A stretch of DNA of 64,000 bases, from assembly GCF_003858455.1 (NCBI RefSeq), contig NZ_RQZF01000012.1, forward strand, positions 20,636 through 84,635, in the 5' to 3' direction. This DNA comes from Schaalia canis (GTDB lineage: Bacteria > Actinomycetota > Actinomycetes > Actinomycetales > Actinomycetaceae). The translations under genes and the position numbers were made by a program. Shown in pieces: positions 62,873 through 64,000 of the stretch; positions within the stretch are counted from its first letter, which is position 1; each line of letters begins with the position of its first letter. The notes beneath the pieces were generated by a model, which saw only the letters and a list, made by a program, of their open reading frames with translations, was not told the origin of the DNA and did no database searches.

Positions 62873-64000
62873 CTCTTCCCCGCACCTGCGGGGATTACCC
62901 TGCGGCGACAGCATCACCACCACGCCAGACGAGCTCTTCCCCGCACCTGCGGGGATTACCCGGCCCCGAAAGCCTGGACCGCGTGCTACTCACCCTCTTC
63001 CCCGCACCTGCGGGGATTACCCGCGGCGGCCCAGGGCTCACGCTATCCGTGGGGTCTCTTCCCCGCACCTGCGGGGATTACCCGCCGGTGATCGTCGCCT
63101 AGTGTGTCTGCACCGCCTCTTCCCCGCACCTGCGGGGATTACCCGGGCGTTGACCCGGACGCCGTCATGAGCGCAGTCTCTTCCCCGCACCTGCGGGGAT
63201 TACCCGCCCAAACCGCCGCCACGCTTGCCCTGATTATGCTCTTCCCCGCACCTGCGGGGATTACCCGGCGAAACGATCGCCTTTGAGTTCGTGCCCGCCC
63301 TCTTCCCCGCACCTGCGGGGATTACCCGAAGGCCGCCTCTCAGCCGACGACTCCACCACCCTCTTCCCCGCACCTGCGGGGATTACCCTGTGATGAAAAC
63401 GCTGTCGGCTTGGGCGTGCCACTCTTCCCCGCACCTGCGGGGATTACCCGCGGTACCATCCGCGGGCGATATCGCGCGAGACCTCTTCCCCGCACCTGCG
63501 GGGATTACCCGAGTTGCTACCGTGGCGGTTTCCCTCGTGACATCTCTTCCCCGCACCTGCGGGGATTACCCGCATGGACTACACGTCGAGGAGGCACACC
63601 AATGCTCTTCCCCGCACCTGCGGGGATTACCCGGCCGCCAGCCGTGCGAATCAGCCTCACACTCACTCTTCCCCGCACCTGCGGGGATTACCCTGACCTA
63701 TAGGCCCCGGCGCATACAACGCAAGACTCTTCCCCGCACCTGCGGGGATTACCCTGGTATTGGGAACGATGCACTATTGCACCCTGGCTCTTCCCCGCAC
63801 CTGCGGGGATTACCCGCAATCCTTACATGTTCCCCACAACGACACATCCTCTTCCCCGCACCTGCGGGGATTACCCGACATCCCCACCCCCGCCCTCACC
63901 CCCAAGGGCCTCTTCCCCGCACCTGCGGGGATTACCCGTGATGCGCGAGCGACGCTGGCGGATCTGATCACTCTTCCCCGCACCTGCGGGGATTACCCGT

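Larger units (their letters stand above)
56493..64000 (+). CRISPR. type I-E CRISPR array, 123 full repeats plus one truncated, continues past the window
   Basis: The repeat is 28 bases, beginning CTCTTCCCCGCACCTG and ending CGGGGATTACCC, with hairpin CCCCGC-ACCT-GCGGGG as in I-E repeats. Repeats start at 56493 and recur every 61 bases. Exceptions are two 62-base steps (56859 to 56921; 58114 to 58176) and one 34-base step after the truncated repeat at 57653. The last complete repeat is 63971-63998 and is not degenerate, so the trailer end lies outside. Spacers are 32 bases plus a base 29 that belongs to the repeat/PAM junction: G after 104 repeats, T after 18, C after one (hand count). Leader and cas genes upstream on the same strand set the orientation: newest spacers at the left. 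Confidence 0.99.

Noticed and set aside
56588..63941. Many long plus-strand reading frames across the array with repeated SSPHLRGLP, LFPAPAGIT and LPRTCGDYP units
   Set aside because: These are the three-frame translations of the CRISPR repeat. The spacing follows the 61-base period and there are no ribosome-binding sites.
1..64000. Insertion sequences, prophage or integrase genes
   Set aside because: No transposase, integrase, terminal inverted repeats or attachment-site duplications were recognised anywhere in the window.

Overview
The window is one contiguous piece of a GC-rich actinobacterial chromosome, most likely from the Actinomycetaceae (Actinomyces/Schaalia-like). Reasons: codon use strongly favours G/C at third positions; there are two DUF348-G5 cell-wall proteins, one ending in an Rpf domain; there is a WXG100-type helical region fused to a DUF1023 hydrolase; several genes appear to be leaderless, with a -10 hexamer 6-7 bases before the start codon; and the order tatD, rpf, rsmA, ispE, ABC-F, tRNA-Gln, glmU, prs, L25 is the familiar actinobacterial housekeeping cluster, here with insertions. 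The genus is an inference.

Layout. 1-5.7 kb: end of a DUF6350 membrane protein, purN, a reverse-strand AAA ATPase with a DUF4143/PD-(D/E)XK end, four 23-bp tandem repeats over its promoter, a ZTP (pfl) riboswitch and purH. 5.9-9.8 kb: a two-subunit ABC exporter. 9.8-13 kb: a TetR repressor, paired palindromic operators, bioY and guaA. 13-17 kb: a CPBP protease, tatD and an HrtAB-like ABC exporter. 17-22 kb: DUF1023 hydrolase, lipoprotein and two DUF348-G5 proteins. 22-26.2 kb: rsmA, ispE and an ABC-F ATPase. 26.4-33.7 kb: a transglutaminase-like lipoprotein with its partner, a DUF1540 double-domain protein, an ABC-2 exporter and a MarR regulator. 33.8-36.5 kb: tRNA-Gln, a short glmU, prs and a short L25. 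36.7-45.5 kb: a nucleoside uptake and salvage cluster (BMP lipoprotein, ATPase, two permeases, cdd, deoA, a C39-like protein, deoC). 45.6-47.2 kb: an alpha/beta hydrolase lipoprotein.

From 47.3 kb to the end is a complete type I-E CRISPR-Cas locus in the order cas3, cse1, cse2, cas7e, cas5e, cas6e, cas1e, cas2e, then a leader and an array on the same strand. By hand tracing the array has 123 full 28-bp repeats plus one truncated repeat inside the window, and it is still running at the last base. It holds an exact spacer duplication, a pair of near-identical spacers 4.4 kb apart whose two differences are compatible with silent codon changes, a 34-bp internal tandem duplication, and a base after each repeat that is nearly always G or T, with T enriched near the leader.

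How genes work together: purN and purH are two steps of IMP synthesis, and the riboswitch would sense the ZMP/ZTP that accumulates when the PurH reaction is limiting. The BMP/ABC cluster would import nucleosides that Cdd, DeoA and DeoC break down to base and sugar phosphate. Prs, GuaA and the GlmU uridylyltransferase belong to the same nucleotide and wall-precursor economy. The best candidates for further study are the AAA/DUF4143 gene with its tandem repeats, the very large array with its base-29 pattern, and the GlmU lacking its acetyltransferase half.
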